Made by a program: the position numbers and the translations under genes. Source: JACQWX01 sp041662295 (GTDB taxonomy: Bacteria; Elusimicrobiota; Elusimicrobia; UBA1565; UBA9628). Taken from it: DNA of 64,000 bases. The notes beneath the pieces are model-generated. The model did no database searches, was not told the DNA's origin, and worked only from the letters and a program-made list of their open reading frames with translations. The number at the start of each line of letters is the position of its first letter. Position 1 is the stretch's first letter. Below are positions 10,401-18,573 of the stretch, one piece after another. The DNA is taken from contig JBAZSR010000002.1 in the NCBI GenBank assembly GCA_041662295.1, positions 1 through 64,000 on the forward strand, read 5' to 3'.

Positions 10401-13028
10401 ATGACCCGCCCACGACGTTCGATCGCATCCCTCCTCTTAGCCGCCGCCCTGACCCTCTCCGGACGGCCTGCGCCTGCCCAGGAGTGGCCCGACCTCTCCG
10501 CGCCGGCCCGGCCGGTGGGAGGCGGGGCCGGCGATGCGGCCGTCATCGTCGGCATCGAGGACTACGCGTTCGTGCCCGACGTCCCGGGAGCAGAGGCCAA
10601 TGCCAAGGCCTGGTTCGACTACCTGACCGCGACCCGGGGCACCCCCCCGCAGAACATCAGGCTCCTGACAGGCATGGACGCCACCCGCGACGAGATCCTC
10701 GACGCGGTCCATGCGGCCGCCGCCAAAGCCGGCCCATCCGCCGCCCTCTGGTTCGTGTTCGTGGGCCACGGCGCGCCGGCCAAGGACGGCAAGGACGGCC
10801 TCCTGGTGGCCGTCGACGCCCAGCAGAAGGCCAAGAGCCTCGAACGCTACAGCCTGCGCCGCGGCGAGCTTCTCAAGGCGCTGAGCCTTTCCAAAGCCGG
10901 CTCCATCCAGGTCATCCTGGACGCCTGCTTCTCCGGGCGCGTGGAGGGCGGCGGCTCGCTCGCCCCGGGCCTGCAGCCCCTGGTGGCCGTGGCCGCGGCC
11001 GGCGCCTCCGACCCTAGGATGTCCGTGCTCACCGCGGCCAAGGGCGACCAGTTCGCGGGCGCCCTTCCCGGCGAAGATAGGCCGGCCTTCAGCTACCTGG
11101 TCCTGGGCGGCTTGCGGGGCTGGGCCGCCAAGGGGACGATCACGGCCAAGGACCTCTGGCGCTACGCCTCGGACGCGCTCGAAGCGACCCTGCGCGGCCG
11201 CGACCAGACCCCGGAGCTCACGGGCGCCGGGGACGCCCCGATCGCGGCCTCCCCTGGAGAGCAGGGGCCCGACCTGGCCGGCCTCTCCAAGGCCACGGCA
11301 GGCGGCGCCGCCACCGAGATGTTCCGGGTATCGGCCCTTCCCAGCGTGCCCCGGGCGGAGGCGCCCAAGGCCCTGTCCGCCGACACAGCGGGCCTGGATT
11401 TCCGGGGTGTCGATGTCGCGGCTCTGCGGCTCTACGAACACGCCCTGGAGGCGGACAAGGGCGAGGACCCTCCGCAGAGCAAGGCGGAGGTCTGGAGGAG
11501 CCTCTCCCAACAGGCCCCGAAGTTCTCCGGAATCGCCGACAAGCGGGCGTCCGCGTGGGAGGACTACGCGAGCCAGCGCAAGGCAGCGGCCGAGGCGCGG
11601 GACAAGGCGCTCAAGGCCAGGGATGAGGACTGGGCGAAGCTCTCGGACCTCCTCGACCTGAAAGTCGTCTCGGATGAGGAGAAGAAGCGCTGGGCAGTCC
11701 AATTCGCGCAAGCCTACTCCGGCTCCACCGGGCTCACCGCCTCGATGTCGCTCAAGCTCCTGCCGCTTGCGCCCGTCATCCGGCTCATGACCATGGCCTG
11801 CGACTCCGGCCAGTCCGCGGCCTGCACCGGGCTCGCCGTGTGCCACCTGCTGGGCAACGGCGTCCCGGAAAACAAGGCCAAGGCCGAAACCCTGTACCGG
11901 AAGGCCTGCGGCCTCGGCGATGCCCAAGGCTGCAACGACCTGGCGGACTCCCTCCGCAACCGCGACAGCGGCGGCCTGGAAGCGGAGGCCTCGGGGTTCT
12001 ACCGCAAGGCTTGCGAAGGGGACTTCGGACTCGGGTGCGCCAATCTCGCCTATATGCGGGAGGACGGCATCGGCGTGGACAAGGACGAGTCCCTGGCCGC
12101 GAAGACCCAGGCCCGGGCCTGCGGCCTCGGCTACCACGACTCCTGCGTCTCGGCCGGGATCATGCACGAGTTCGGCAAGGGCGTCCCCAAGGATGAGGCT
12201 CGGGCCGCGGAACTCTACCGCCAGGCCTGCGAAGCCGGAGTCGGGCGCGGCTGCACCAGCCTCGGCGTCATGCACGAGAACGGCAAGGGAATGCGCCTGG
12301 ACCCTGCGCACGCGGCGGCGCTCTACCTCAAAGCCTGCGAGACCCTGGCCGATCACCGGGGCTGCTCTTTCCTCGGGGCCCTGCATCTGAGGGGAAAGGG
12401 CGTCGAGAAGGACGACGCCAAGGCGCTGGCGCTCTACGGCAAGGCCTGCGACAACGGATTCTGGGAGGGCTGCGTCAACCTCGGCGTCATGTTCGAGAAC
12501 GGTTCCGGGACGGCCAAGGACATGGCCAAAGCCGCGGGAGCCTACCGCCAGGCCTGTGACGGAGGCCATCAACCGGGCTGCGCGGCTTTGGGCATCATGC
12601 ACCAATACGGCAGAGGCGTGGCCAAGGACCCCGCGAAGGCGGCCGGGCTCTTCCGCAAGGCCTGCGACCTCGGCAGCAACGAGGGCTGCTCCAACCTGGG
12701 AGGCTGCTACGCGAACGGGGAAGGGGTGGTCAAGGACCTGCCCAAAGCCGCCGCGCTCCTCGGCAAGTCATGCGAAGCCGGCTATCAACCCGGGTGCGTC
12801 AATCTCGGGACCATGCTGCTCAACGGCTTCGGGATCACGAAGGACGAGGCCAGGGCCATCGAGCTCTACCGCAAGGCATGCGACGCGGACATCGGCCACG
12901 GCTGCTTCAACCTGGCCGCGTCCTACGACAACGGCCAAGGCGTGCCCCAAGACGGGGCCAAGGCGGCTCCGCTCTACAAGCGGGCGTGCGGCCTGGGCTT
13001 TTCCATGGCCTGCATGTGGGCCCGCTGA
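10401..13028 (+). CDS. Exported caspase-like (C14) peptidase fused to cysteine-rich Sel1 repeats
   Basis: 875 residues. A signal peptide (residues 1-26) precedes a caspase-fold domain: VIVGIEDY opens it, the catalytic His is in FVGHGAP (H123) and the Cys in LDACFSG (C176). A linker with a Lys/Glu-rich helical part follows. From about 462 to the end there are 11 complete 36-residue Sel1-like repeats plus a half repeat. Nearly every repeat has a Cys pair seven residues apart (AC...GC), as in Helicobacter Hcp proteins, where each repeat forms a disulfide. It is likely periplasmic or secreted, with the repeats as a protein-binding scaffold. GAGG precedes the ATG. Confidence 0.85.
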   Translation: MTRPRRSIASLLLAAALTLSGRPAPAQEWPDLSAPARPVGGGAGDAAVIVGIEDYAFVPDVPGAEANAKAWFDYLTATRGTPPQNIRLLTGMDATRDEILDAVHAAAAKAGPSAALWFVFVGHGAPAKDGKDGLLVAVDAQQKAKSLERYSLRRGELLKALSLSKAGSIQVILDACFSGRVEGGGSLAPGLQPLVAVAAAGASDPRMSVLTAAKGDQFAGALPGEDRPAFSYLVLGGLRGWAAKGTITAKDLWRYASDALEATLRGRDQTPELTGAGDAPIAASPGEQGPDLAGLSKATAGGAATEMFRVSALPSVPRAEAPKALSADTAGLDFRGVDVAALRLYEHALEADKGEDPPQSKAEVWRSLSQQAPKFSGIADKRASAWEDYASQRKAAAEARDKALKARDEDWAKLSDLLDLKVVSDEEKKRWAVQFAQAYSGSTGLTASMSLKLLPLAPVIRLMTMACDSGQSAACTGLAVCHLLGNGVPENKAKAETLYRKACGLGDAQGCNDLADSLRNRDSGGLEAEASGFYRKACEGDFGLGCANLAYMREDGIGVDKDESLAAKTQARACGLGYHDSCVSAGIMHEFGKGVPKDEARAAELYRQACEAGVGRGCTSLGVMHENGKGMRLDPAHAAALYLKACETLADHRGCSFLGALHLRGKGVEKDDAKALALYGKACDNGFWEGCVNLGVMFENGSGTAKDMAKAAGAYRQACDGGHQPGCAALGIMHQYGRGVAKDPAKAAGLFRKACDLGSNEGCSNLGGCYANGEGVVKDLPKAAALLGKSCEAGYQPGCVNLGTMLLNGFGITKDEARAIELYRKACDADIGHGCFNLAASYDNGQGVPQDGAKAAPLYKRACGLGFSMACMWAR

Positions 13029-13097
13029 CGCCGAGAGCCTTGCCCGGCTAACCGCGAAGGGCGGAGCCAGCCTTAAAGGCTGCAGCGGCCTTCTGAG

Positions 13098-13637
13098 TCA
13101 TGGGGTCGGCTCCTTGTCCCCTTGGGGCGCCTGCTCCGGCCGCTCCAGCCGCGCCGGGTCATAGCCCAGCCTCGCGACCTCAGCCATGACCCCCGCGTCC
13201 ACGGAGGGATCCAGCGCAGGCGTCCGGGAGAGCACCCACAGATACTTGCGCTCCGGGTGGCCGACCATTGCCCAACGGTATTCCGGGTCCAGCGCGACGA
13301 TCCAGTACGGCGCTGAGAACGGCCGGAAGAAGCTCACCTTGAGCCGCGAGTTCGACGGATCCACGCTCCACGCCCGGGCCCGGGCGGAGCGGACAGGCCC
13401 TTTCGGGCCGTCTTTGCGGCAGGTGTTGACCACCGCCACGGTCCGATCCTCCTGCAGGGCATAGTCCGCGGTCACGCCGTGACAGCCTTTCTCGAAGCTG
13501 TTGGGGTACCGCGCGATCTCGTACCATCGGCCCATGTATCGGTCCAGCTCCACGCTGGGCATGGGCTGGGAATCGAACGGCGCGTGGCCGCAACCGCCCA
13601 TCAGCAGGAATGCCGCCAGCGCCGCTGCTCTCTTCAT
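13098..13637 (-). CDS. blc: Bacterial lipocalin (Blc-like lipoprotein)
   Basis: 179 residues. The lipoprotein signal ends in LMGGC (Cys16). The first lipocalin motif is MGRWYEIARYP, followed by the Blc-type pattern of NTCRK and PYWIVALDPEYRWAMVGHP. Blc proteins are outer-membrane lipoproteins that bind fatty acids or lysophospholipids and are often induced by envelope stress. The ATG at 13637 is 7 bp after a perfect TATAAT with no Shine-Dalgarno. It converges with the caspase-like gene and borders the ORF6N repeat region. Confidence 0.93.
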   Translation of the reverse strand: MKRAAALAAFLLMGGCGHAPFDSQPMPSVELDRYMGRWYEIARYPNSFEKGCHGVTADYALQEDRTVAVVNTCRKDGPKGPVRSARARAWSVDPSNSRLKVSFFRPFSAPYWIVALDPEYRWAMVGHPERKYLWVLSRTPALDPSVDAGVMAEVARLGYDPARLERPEQAPQGDKEPTP

Positions 13638-13644
13638 ACGCTGT

Positions 13645-13650
13645 ATTATA
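13645..13650 (-). promoter_or_regulatory. -10 of the lipocalin gene
   Basis: TATAAT on the minus strand, 7 bp before the start codon. A normal start site would fall on or next to the ATG, giving a leaderless mRNA. Confidence 0.6.
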
Positions 13651-13661
13651 CGGAAAAGATC

Positions 13662-13753
13662 AGGCCACTGTTGGAAACTGGCTGAAGACCGAACTCCCAG
13701 CGATTCGACTGATTCAAGGGAACTTTTTCAAGCCTCGCTCGTATATATAAAGT
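13662..13753 (+). repeat. 5' flank of ORF6N module 1 (degenerate R repeat plus conserved leader)
   Basis: This stretch aligns with 18488-18573 in front of the intact ORF6N gene. It starts with a decayed R-repeat end (GGAAACTGGCTGAAG, against GAACCTGGCTGAAG), continues through GGGAACTTTT and ends in CTCGCTCGTATATA just before the ATG. It shows that the repeated unit includes about 90 bp of leader DNA as well as the gene. Confidence 0.7.
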
Positions 13754-13966
13754 ATGGGCACTTCATCCCTTGAGCCGGATTGCATCGAACAGCGCATCTA
13801 TCGGATCCGCGGACATCGGGTCATGCTGGATTGCGACCTTGCCAGAATCTACGGGATATCGACCAAGCGACTTAATCAGCAGGCGTGCAGGAATCCGGAG
13901 CGTTTTCCTGATGATTTCATGTTCCGCGTGACTAAGGAAGAGGCCTCATCTCTAAGGTTGCATTTT

Positions 13967-15068
13967 GGGGATGCGTTGAATTAATCTGTTGAATGTCTCC
14001 CATTGCAGACCAGGTTTGGTCGCAGTCGGATAAGCGCTGTGGCCCAACGAAGAAGTGACTTCGGGTTGTTGGCGGAACGGCTGCGACGGAACAGATCGCG
14101 GATGACTCCGCCCATAGATTCCATGACGTTCGTGGTGGCCGGCAGTCCAAGGTCTGGATGGGCACGATAAGCCCGGTAGTACTCAAGGCAGGCTAGGAAA
14201 TCGCGCACGACCGCCTGCATCCTTCTTGTCCCACAATCACCCAGGGCTCGCTGTTGCAGGTCGGCAAGGGCACTGTTGAACTCAGCGCCTTTAGGCAGCT
14301 CCAACGCTTTCCGAACGAGTCGGTAGATTTGTTCTCTTACCTCCCCACCTTTGAGCGCCCGATATTGGCCGCGGCGGTGAAACTGAAGCTTGTGAATTAG
14401 ATGGAATTGGCAAAGCTGCAGCACCCAGCGCTGCCGCTTCGCAATCTTCTGCATTCCATTCAGGTTGTCGACGACAAGGCCGCATATGCAAGCACGGGCG
14501 TTCTTTGGTATGGCAGCGAAAGCCAGTTCCCATCGCGAGGCGCCTTCTCTGCCTGCGACAAGCAACGGATCCAGGAATAGGGCGCTTGCCCCCGCGCATG
14601 GCTTCAGCGCCGTCAGGTACAGGACCCAGGGCTTTCCTGAAAATTGAAAACGCATGCCATCCGCAAGCAGGACGAGCGGGCCGTGAGGTATTCTGCGGTT
14701 GTAGGGCAGGCTGAGGAAGCGGACCAATGTCCTGCGGAATCTGTAACGCAGGGTCGGGGCAGACAGCATCCCCCGTTGCTGTGCTAGCTGGCGAAGCGTA
14801 TAACGGCGTAGGAGGGCTCTTTCCAAGATGGCAAGGCGCGTTCGGTGCTTGGGCCGTCCTCGCTTTCTCGGCCGGATTGACCAGGTCTTCTTGCAGCTAG
14901 AGCACTGCCGCCGACGCCTTCCAAAACGGCGAACCCTGGAGCCGCAGCATGGCGATTTCGCATGTCTGGCAATCATACATGCGAATTATCCTGAACTTCG
15001 AACGGCCTTCCGTCGACAATAACGCCAATCTCGGAGGATTCTTCAACAGAATTTCTTTACGCATCCCC
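13967..15068 (-). mobile_element. Insertion sequence, 1102 bp, inside ORF6N copy 1
   Basis: Terminal inverted repeats of about 28 bp (13967-13994 and 15041-15068) begin with a perfect GGGGATGCGT and share an inner CTGTTGAA. The flanking ATTTT at 13962-13966 and 15069-15073 is a 5-bp target duplication. One transposase gene fills most of the element. The duplication lies in the loop of an inverted repeat of the target gene (GGTTGC...GCAACC). I could not match it to a named IS. Confidence 0.92.
13981..14976 (-). CDS. DDE transposase of the insertion sequence (Mutator/MULE-like)
   Basis: 331 residues. The N-terminal zinc ribbon (CCGSRVRRF...CSSCKKTW) is followed by a basic RPRKRGRPK helix, a likely helix-turn-helix (LRQLAQQRGMLSAPTLRYRF) and a DDE core. 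Candidate catalytic acids are in LLADGMRF and GLVVDNLNGMQK, with the Glu in TTNVMESMGG. Between the second Asp and the Glu is LCQFHLIHKLQFH, the Cys/His signature of Mutator-related transposases (IS256, ISL3 and MULE relatives). It appears intact. Transcription is opposite to the disrupted host gene. Confidence 0.85.
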   Translation of the reverse strand: MIARHAKSPCCGSRVRRFGRRRRQCSSCKKTWSIRPRKRGRPKHRTRLAILERALLRRYTLRQLAQQRGMLSAPTLRYRFRRTLVRFLSLPYNRRIPHGPLVLLADGMRFQFSGKPWVLYLTALKPCAGASALFLDPLLVAGREGASRWELAFAAIPKNARACICGLVVDNLNGMQKIAKRQRWVLQLCQFHLIHKLQFHRRGQYRALKGGEVREQIYRLVRKALELPKGAEFNSALADLQQRALGDCGTRRMQAVVRDFLACLEYYRAYRAHPDLGLPATTNVMESMGGVIRDLFRRSRSANNPKSLLRWATALIRLRPNLVCNGRHSTD

Positions 15069-15385
15069 ATTTTGCAACCTTAGAGATGAGTCGTGGCCAG
15101 CACCGAAAATACCTGCCCTACGCCTTCACCGAACACGGCGCTGTCATGCTCTCAGCCGTTCTCAGAACCCCTATCGCAGTCTCGGCCAGCATCCAGATCG
15201 TCCGCGCCTTCAACAGACTGCGGAAGATGGCCGCGGCCCACAAGGACCTGGCCCTCGCCCTCTCGGAACTTGCCAAGAAAGTCGCCGGGCATGATGACCA
15301 GTTCAAGATCGTCTTTGACGCTCTCCAGCGGCTCGAGGAACCGCCGGCCAAGCCGCGCAAGCAGATAGGATTCGTGCCGCCTAAA

Positions 15386-15412
15386 TGAAAAAGCCGCCCC
15401 GAAGGACGGCTT
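15386..15412 (-). terminator. Hairpin at the end of ORF6N module 1
   Basis: An interrupted AAGCCG...CGGCTT stem with a CGAA loop has five T residues after it when read on the minus strand. The same kind of hairpin occurs after the ORF6N tail remnant (17419-17443) and after the intact copy (19141-19165), always just before an R repeat or the tRNA. Confidence 0.55.
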
Positions 15413-15415
15413 CTC

Positions 15416-15461
15416 GTCGAAAGCTTGGGGAGTACAGGACGATATTAGAACCTGGCTGAGG
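15416..15461 (+). repeat. R1, 46-bp tRNA-3'-end-like repeat
   Basis: Identical over 46 bp to R3 at 17455-17500. The core GGGGAGTACAGGACGATA is followed by TTAGAACCTGGCTGAGG. Read on the minus strand it looks like a T-arm and acceptor strand (CAGG-TTC...CCTG, then TACTCCCCA), with about five extra bases in the T-loop. It sits exactly where the intact ORF6N module 2 runs into tRNA-Val. Confidence 0.85.
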
Positions 15462-15509
15462 CGCGACGGTCCGACTTGGCCCCTAATCCCGCACATGATA
15501 TGATGGCCC

Positions 15510-16907
15510 ATGCCCTTTCCTTTCTTGCTCACGGCCTTGTTGGCGCTCGCCGCGGCCCGTGTCCAGGCGGAATTGCCGCTTCCGGATTCCTTCACCATGA
15601 CCTATCAAGTGACTGGTTCCGGCCGATTCAGCGGCGGGAAGTCCGATGCCATCGATTTCGGGCTCGGCGGCCGGGGGACAGGACGATATCGTCAATATTT
15701 GAAGCTCAACGGCATAAAAGGCTCTCCCCTCTCGGTCGATGTGGACCGCCTGCATGGCCAACTCCGGCTCGGCAGTGATTTCGGGCCCTTCTGGCTCTAC
15801 GATCTCGGCAGGGGCTCCGTTGACAGCCTTGCCCCGCAGCTCGACCCGAACCGATTCACCAGGCCCGTTCGCCCCCCATTCCCGCTGCGGCCCGAGCACG
15901 CCTACCTGTTGCGGCATCGGACCCACCGCTATCTCGTGATCTTCCGCATCGACCCGGGATCTGCGGGAGACAGCCCGGAACGGCCAGGCCCGCCAGTCCC
16001 TCCCAGTCCCCTCACCCCGTCCATGCCATCGGCACGGTCTTCCACAGAGATGTCAGCCGGACCGACACCGCCCGGGCCGGCCCCGGCACAGAAGGATTTC
16101 ATCGCCATCCCCACGCCCAGCCCCATCGCCACAGTCGGCTCCACCGTCCTGGTCGAGGCCTTCGCCGTCGGGACGGATTCCGCGGCCTTCGTCTACATCC
16201 CCCTGCTCGGGGAACAGCACGCCGCCGACACGGTCATCCTTCTCGGCCCGGACGGAACCGTGGCGACGCTGCGGGGCTCACCGAGCTCCACCGCCACGGT
16301 TGTCGAAGGACTCCCCTTCCCCGAAGACCGATTCGAGGCCGAGCAGCCGCCCTTCGCGCGGCTCGAGGTCCCGGCATCCGTCCAAGGAGCCGCGCATTGG
16401 GGCTTCCGCGGCAGTGCCGCGCTCGCGGGGAACGGTCTCGGGCCGGACGCCCTGACATGGGATACGGGCACGAAGAATGGGAACGGCGGCCTCCCCCCCT
16501 GCGCAGAACGCCCCCAGGGACTCTTCCCCGGCGATTCGACGTTCTCGGCGTCGACGACCACGCTCTCCTCCATCAACGCCACGGTGGCATTCACTCGCTT
16601 CTCCTCCTTCACCGCCGACAGCTGTTTCGAAGAAACACGGGTCATCCTTTTCAACAGGGAGACGAAGGCCTGCGGCGTCCTCTTCAAAGACTCGCAGACG
16701 GAGTGCTGCGATCTGGCCTGGGACTCGGGGCTTACCGGACTGCTCAAGATCCAGAAAGATGAGCGCGAGCCGGAATATGTCCTGCTGCTGTCACAGGACT
16801 ACGGCTGCAGAACCGGAGGCGAACGCCACGCCGCGATCTTCCTCAACAGCCGCCTGAAGCATGTCCCGGGAAAGGACGCGTTCTCGGCGGAGGTCACCGG
16901 AGAGTAG
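15510..16907 (+). CDS. Exported protein of unknown function
   Basis: 465 residues. The signal peptide ends near VQAELP. A first domain (20-150) is followed by a Pro/Ser/Thr-rich linker (about 151-200: PGPPVPPSPLTPSMPSA), then a second, beta-rich domain with six or more cysteines near its end (CFEE, CGVLF, ECCDLAW, CRTGG), which suggests disulfides. I recognise no family. TATGAT lies 5 bp before the ATG and there is no Shine-Dalgarno. It is flanked by R1 and R2, so it occupies one interval of the repeat-punctuated tract. Confidence 0.75.
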   Translation: MPFPFLLTALLALAAARVQAELPLPDSFTMTYQVTGSGRFSGGKSDAIDFGLGGRGTGRYRQYLKLNGIKGSPLSVDVDRLHGQLRLGSDFGPFWLYDLGRGSVDSLAPQLDPNRFTRPVRPPFPLRPEHAYLLRHRTHRYLVIFRIDPGSAGDSPERPGPPVPPSPLTPSMPSARSSTEMSAGPTPPGPAPAQKDFIAIPTPSPIATVGSTVLVEAFAVGTDSAAFVYIPLLGEQHAADTVILLGPDGTVATLRGSPSSTATVVEGLPFPEDRFEAEQPPFARLEVPASVQGAAHWGFRGSAALAGNGLGPDALTWDTGTKNGNGGLPPCAERPQGLFPGDSTFSASTTTLSSINATVAFTRFSSFTADSCFEETRVILFNRETKACGVLFKDSQTECCDLAWDSGLTGLLKIQKDEREPEYVLLLSQDYGCRTGGERHAAIFLNSRLKHVPGKDAFSAEVTGE

Positions 16908-16951
16908 CGGGAACCACGCGCGCCGATTCCCGACGGGATGAAAGGGATGGT

Positions 16952-16984
16952 GGGGAGTACAGGACGATATTAGAACCCGACTGA
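16952..16984 (+). repeat. R2, tRNA-3'-end-like repeat
   Basis: This matches R1 through GGGGAGTACAGGACGATA and TTAGAACC, then diverges (CGACTGATGG). It lacks the AAGCTT that precedes R1 and R3 and is preceded by GGTG, as is R4. Confidence 0.8.
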
Positions 16985-17013
16985 TGGACGAAAGCCTTGT
17001 CCTATTGCGGAAA

Positions 17014-17280
17014 TCATGGGTTCATGAGCCTCCTGAGGGCGGCCGCCAAATACCGCCGCAGGACCTCTTCGGAGTGTTTCTGAGGGATGAGCCCGGCCAA
17101 GTGAGCCCGGCTGGTCAAGGCCGCCCGGACTGACTCGGCGAGCCCCTCCCGCGTCCACACGGTCCCCGAGCGGCCGAGCAGTGCGGCGAGCGCCCGATCC
17201 ACGTCCTTTTCCGGGTCCATGGAGAATTGGACGGGATAGACCAGGGCCCGCACAGCCGCCTTCCAGTCTGATGCCTTCAT
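17014..17280 (-). CDS. Small protein of unknown function
   Basis: 88 residues, helical and without a signal peptide or membrane segment. Features are VYPVQFSMDPEKDVDRALAA and a C-terminal helix EEVLRRYLAAALRRL. No family recognised. TAGAAT lies 11 bp before the ATG on the minus strand (17297-17292), the promoter spacing typical of this window, which supports expression. It lies between R2 and an ORF6N tail remnant. Confidence 0.6.
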   Translation of the reverse strand: MKASDWKAAVRALVYPVQFSMDPEKDVDRALAALLGRSGTVWTREGLAESVRAALTSRAHLAGLIPQKHSEEVLRRYLAAALRRLMNP

Positions 17281-17315
17281 CGGTTCGGCCTATTCTACGA
17301 ATATAGGGACCTACG

Positions 17316-17402
17316 GTGAACCAGGCCCGGTCGCTCCAACTGGCGAAACTCGAACGCCTCGTCTCCACGCACGACGATCACATCCAGGCCCTGTTCTCAG
17401 AT
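17316..17402 (+). pseudogene. ORF6N C-terminal tail remnant
   Basis: The reading QLAKLERLVSTHDDHIQALF resembles the C-terminal helix of the ORF6N copies (LAKKVAGHDDQFKIVFDAL). No N-terminal domain precedes it. A hairpin (17419-17443) and R3 follow, in the same order as in the complete modules, so this is the last part of a third, deleted module. Confidence 0.65.
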
Positions 17403-17418
17403 TCCACCCTGAGCCAAC

Positions 17419-17443
17419 AAAGCCACCCGATTGGGCGGCTTTG
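17419..17443. terminator. Hairpin before R3
   Basis: An AAAGCC-A-CCC / GGG-C-GGCTTT stem with one mismatch and a four-base loop. It is equivalent in position to the hairpins before R1 and before tRNA-Val. Confidence 0.5.
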
Positions 17444-17454
17444 CCTCGTCGGCC

Positions 17455-17500
17455 GTCGAAAGCTTGGGGAGTACAGGACGATATTAGAACCTGGCTGAGG
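17455..17500 (+). repeat. R3, 46-bp tRNA-3'-end-like repeat
   Basis: Identical to R1 over 46 bp, starting GTCGAAAGCTTGGGGAG and ending CCTGGCTGAGG. It follows an ORF6N tail remnant and precedes an ORF6N N-terminal remnant. Confidence 0.88.
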
Positions 17501-17536
17501 GTCGAATCTGCCGTAATATGAGCCTTTCCGACAGGT

Positions 17537-17605
17537 CAACCGCAACAAAAACAGGTTCCCGAGGATTTCGCCTTCCGACTGACCAAAGGTGAGATGGAGA
17601 ATTGG
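17537..17605 (+). pseudogene. ORF6N N-terminal fragment with frameshift
   Basis: Translation gives a short RFP in one frame, then EDFAFRLTKGEM one frame over. Together these match RFPEDFMFQLTKE of the intact copy. One base appears lost. The rest of the domain is absent, so this is a decayed fourth copy in front of the next gene. Confidence 0.65.
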
Positions 17606-17662
17606 ATATGGAGAAGAAACCTTTCTGCGGCGCGGGTGTTCCACCCATGATAGAATACCCCC

Positions 17663-18415
17663 ATGAACTTCTTTTTCCGATTCATGCTCGTTTCCCTTGC
17701 CGCCGCAAGCGCGAGCGCAGGGGTTTCCGCCGCGGAAACAGACGACAGGTGCGTGGAGTCATGGCAGGTCATCGCTGCCGATCCTTGCGACAAAGCGACC
17801 TGCTTCAGCAAGGATTGGCTGAAAGCTCCTTGCGACAAACGTCTTGAGTGGCGGTGCGTGGACAACCAGGCCGTGTGCGCGGTCCCGGCGGTGGTCCAGC
17901 CCAGAGCCGACACGCCGAAAGTCTGGCAGCCCATCCGCGAGAGACAACTCGCCTACAAGTCCAGCGTGCCGCAGGACTTGCTGAAGGAGGCGCAACGCAA
18001 GTTCCCCAGGTTCCGGCTCTACCTTCCTGTTGAAGCCTTTGAAGGACGCGTGGTGACCGCCGACTTCAACTGCGACAAGAAGCCGGATTATGTGTTGTCG
18101 GGTTTCGCCGACCCCAACGAAATCACGAAGGCGCTTGAATCCGCCGCGCCCGATCCGGTCACGCTGGAGAAAGCCCTAATCAAATTCGAAGCGTATGGCT
18201 ACAGCCATGACGGGTTCATCGCGCTTACGGCGGTCAGCACAAAGAAAGGCCGCCGCTGGAGCCTGTTCAAAGGGGACTGCGTGCTGCCGCTCAAGCCGGA
18301 TGACCCGAAGGACTGTACGGGACTGGCGGTCAGCTACTGCGGCCAAGACGCCAAGTACTTCTGGTGGGCAAAGGCGTCCGGGACATGGCAGGAACAGTTC
18401 GACATGGAGCACTGA
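17663..18415 (+). CDS. Exported cysteine-containing protein of unknown function
   Basis: 250 residues. The signal peptide ends near VSAAET. A Cys-rich first segment follows (CVESW, CDKATC, CDKRLEWRC, VCAV). The central VVTADFNCDKKPDYVLSG resembles the Asp-rich start of an FG-GAP/VCBS-type calcium site. The end is aromatic (FWWAKASGTWQEQF). No family assigned. TAGAAT with an upstream TG lies 6 bp before the ATG. A 9-bp-stem hairpin follows, then R4. Confidence 0.72.
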   Translation: MNFFFRFMLVSLAAASASAGVSAAETDDRCVESWQVIAADPCDKATCFSKDWLKAPCDKRLEWRCVDNQAVCAVPAVVQPRADTPKVWQPIRERQLAYKSSVPQDLLKEAQRKFPRFRLYLPVEAFEGRVVTADFNCDKKPDYVLSGFADPNEITKALESAAPDPVTLEKALIKFEAYGYSHDGFIALTAVSTKKGRRWSLFKGDCVLPLKPDDPKDCTGLAVSYCGQDAKYFWWAKASGTWQEQFDMEH

Positions 18416-18422
18416 GAAAGCG

Positions 18423-18446
18423 CTGCCCCCGTTTCGCGGGGGCAGA
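18423..18446 (+). terminator. Hairpin after the exported protein gene
   Basis: A perfect CTGCCCCCG / CGGGGGCAG stem with a TTTCG loop, 5 bases after the stop codon. Only a weak T-run follows. Confidence 0.6.
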
Positions 18447-18474
18447 TTCTCCGACGCGGAATGATGAAAGCGGT

Positions 18475-18510
18475 GGGGAGTACAGGATAATATTAGAACC
18501 TGGCTGAAGG
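18475..18510 (+). repeat. R4, tRNA-3'-end-like repeat
   Basis: GGGGAGTACAGGATAATA then TTAGAACCTGGCTGAAGG, one base different from R1 in the core. It directly starts the 5' flank of the intact ORF6N module. Confidence 0.85.
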
Positions 18511-18573
18511 CCGAGCTCTCAGCAATTTGATCGATTTCAGGGAACTTTTCCGGCCCTCGCTCGTATATAGGTT

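Larger units (their letters stand above)
13754..15388 (+). pseudogene. ORF6N-domain DNA-binding protein, copy 1, split by an insertion sequence
   Basis: The 5' part (13754-13966) encodes an ORF6N domain: IYRIRGHRVMLDCDLARIYG and RFPDDFMFRVTKEE. The 3' part (15074-15388) encodes KYLPYAFTEHGAVMLSAVLR and the C-terminal helical tail ending KQIGFVPPK. Removing 13967-15073 (the IS plus one ATTTT duplication) restores one uninterrupted frame that aligns residue for residue with the intact copy at 18574, so the split is recent. The 3' halves are about 90% identical in DNA. ORF6N domains are found in phage and large DNA-virus regulators. The 5' fragment reads 10 or so codons into the IS before a stop. 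Confidence 0.9.

Noticed and set aside
15416..15461. R repeats as functional tRNA genes
   Set aside because: Only a T-arm-like and acceptor-like part is present, with an enlarged loop. There is no D-arm or anticodon arm.
15416..18510. R1-R4 as a CRISPR array
   Set aside because: Spacing is irregular (about 0.5-1.5 kb), the intervals contain genes, and there are no cas genes. The repeats fit tRNA-end-derived boundaries better.
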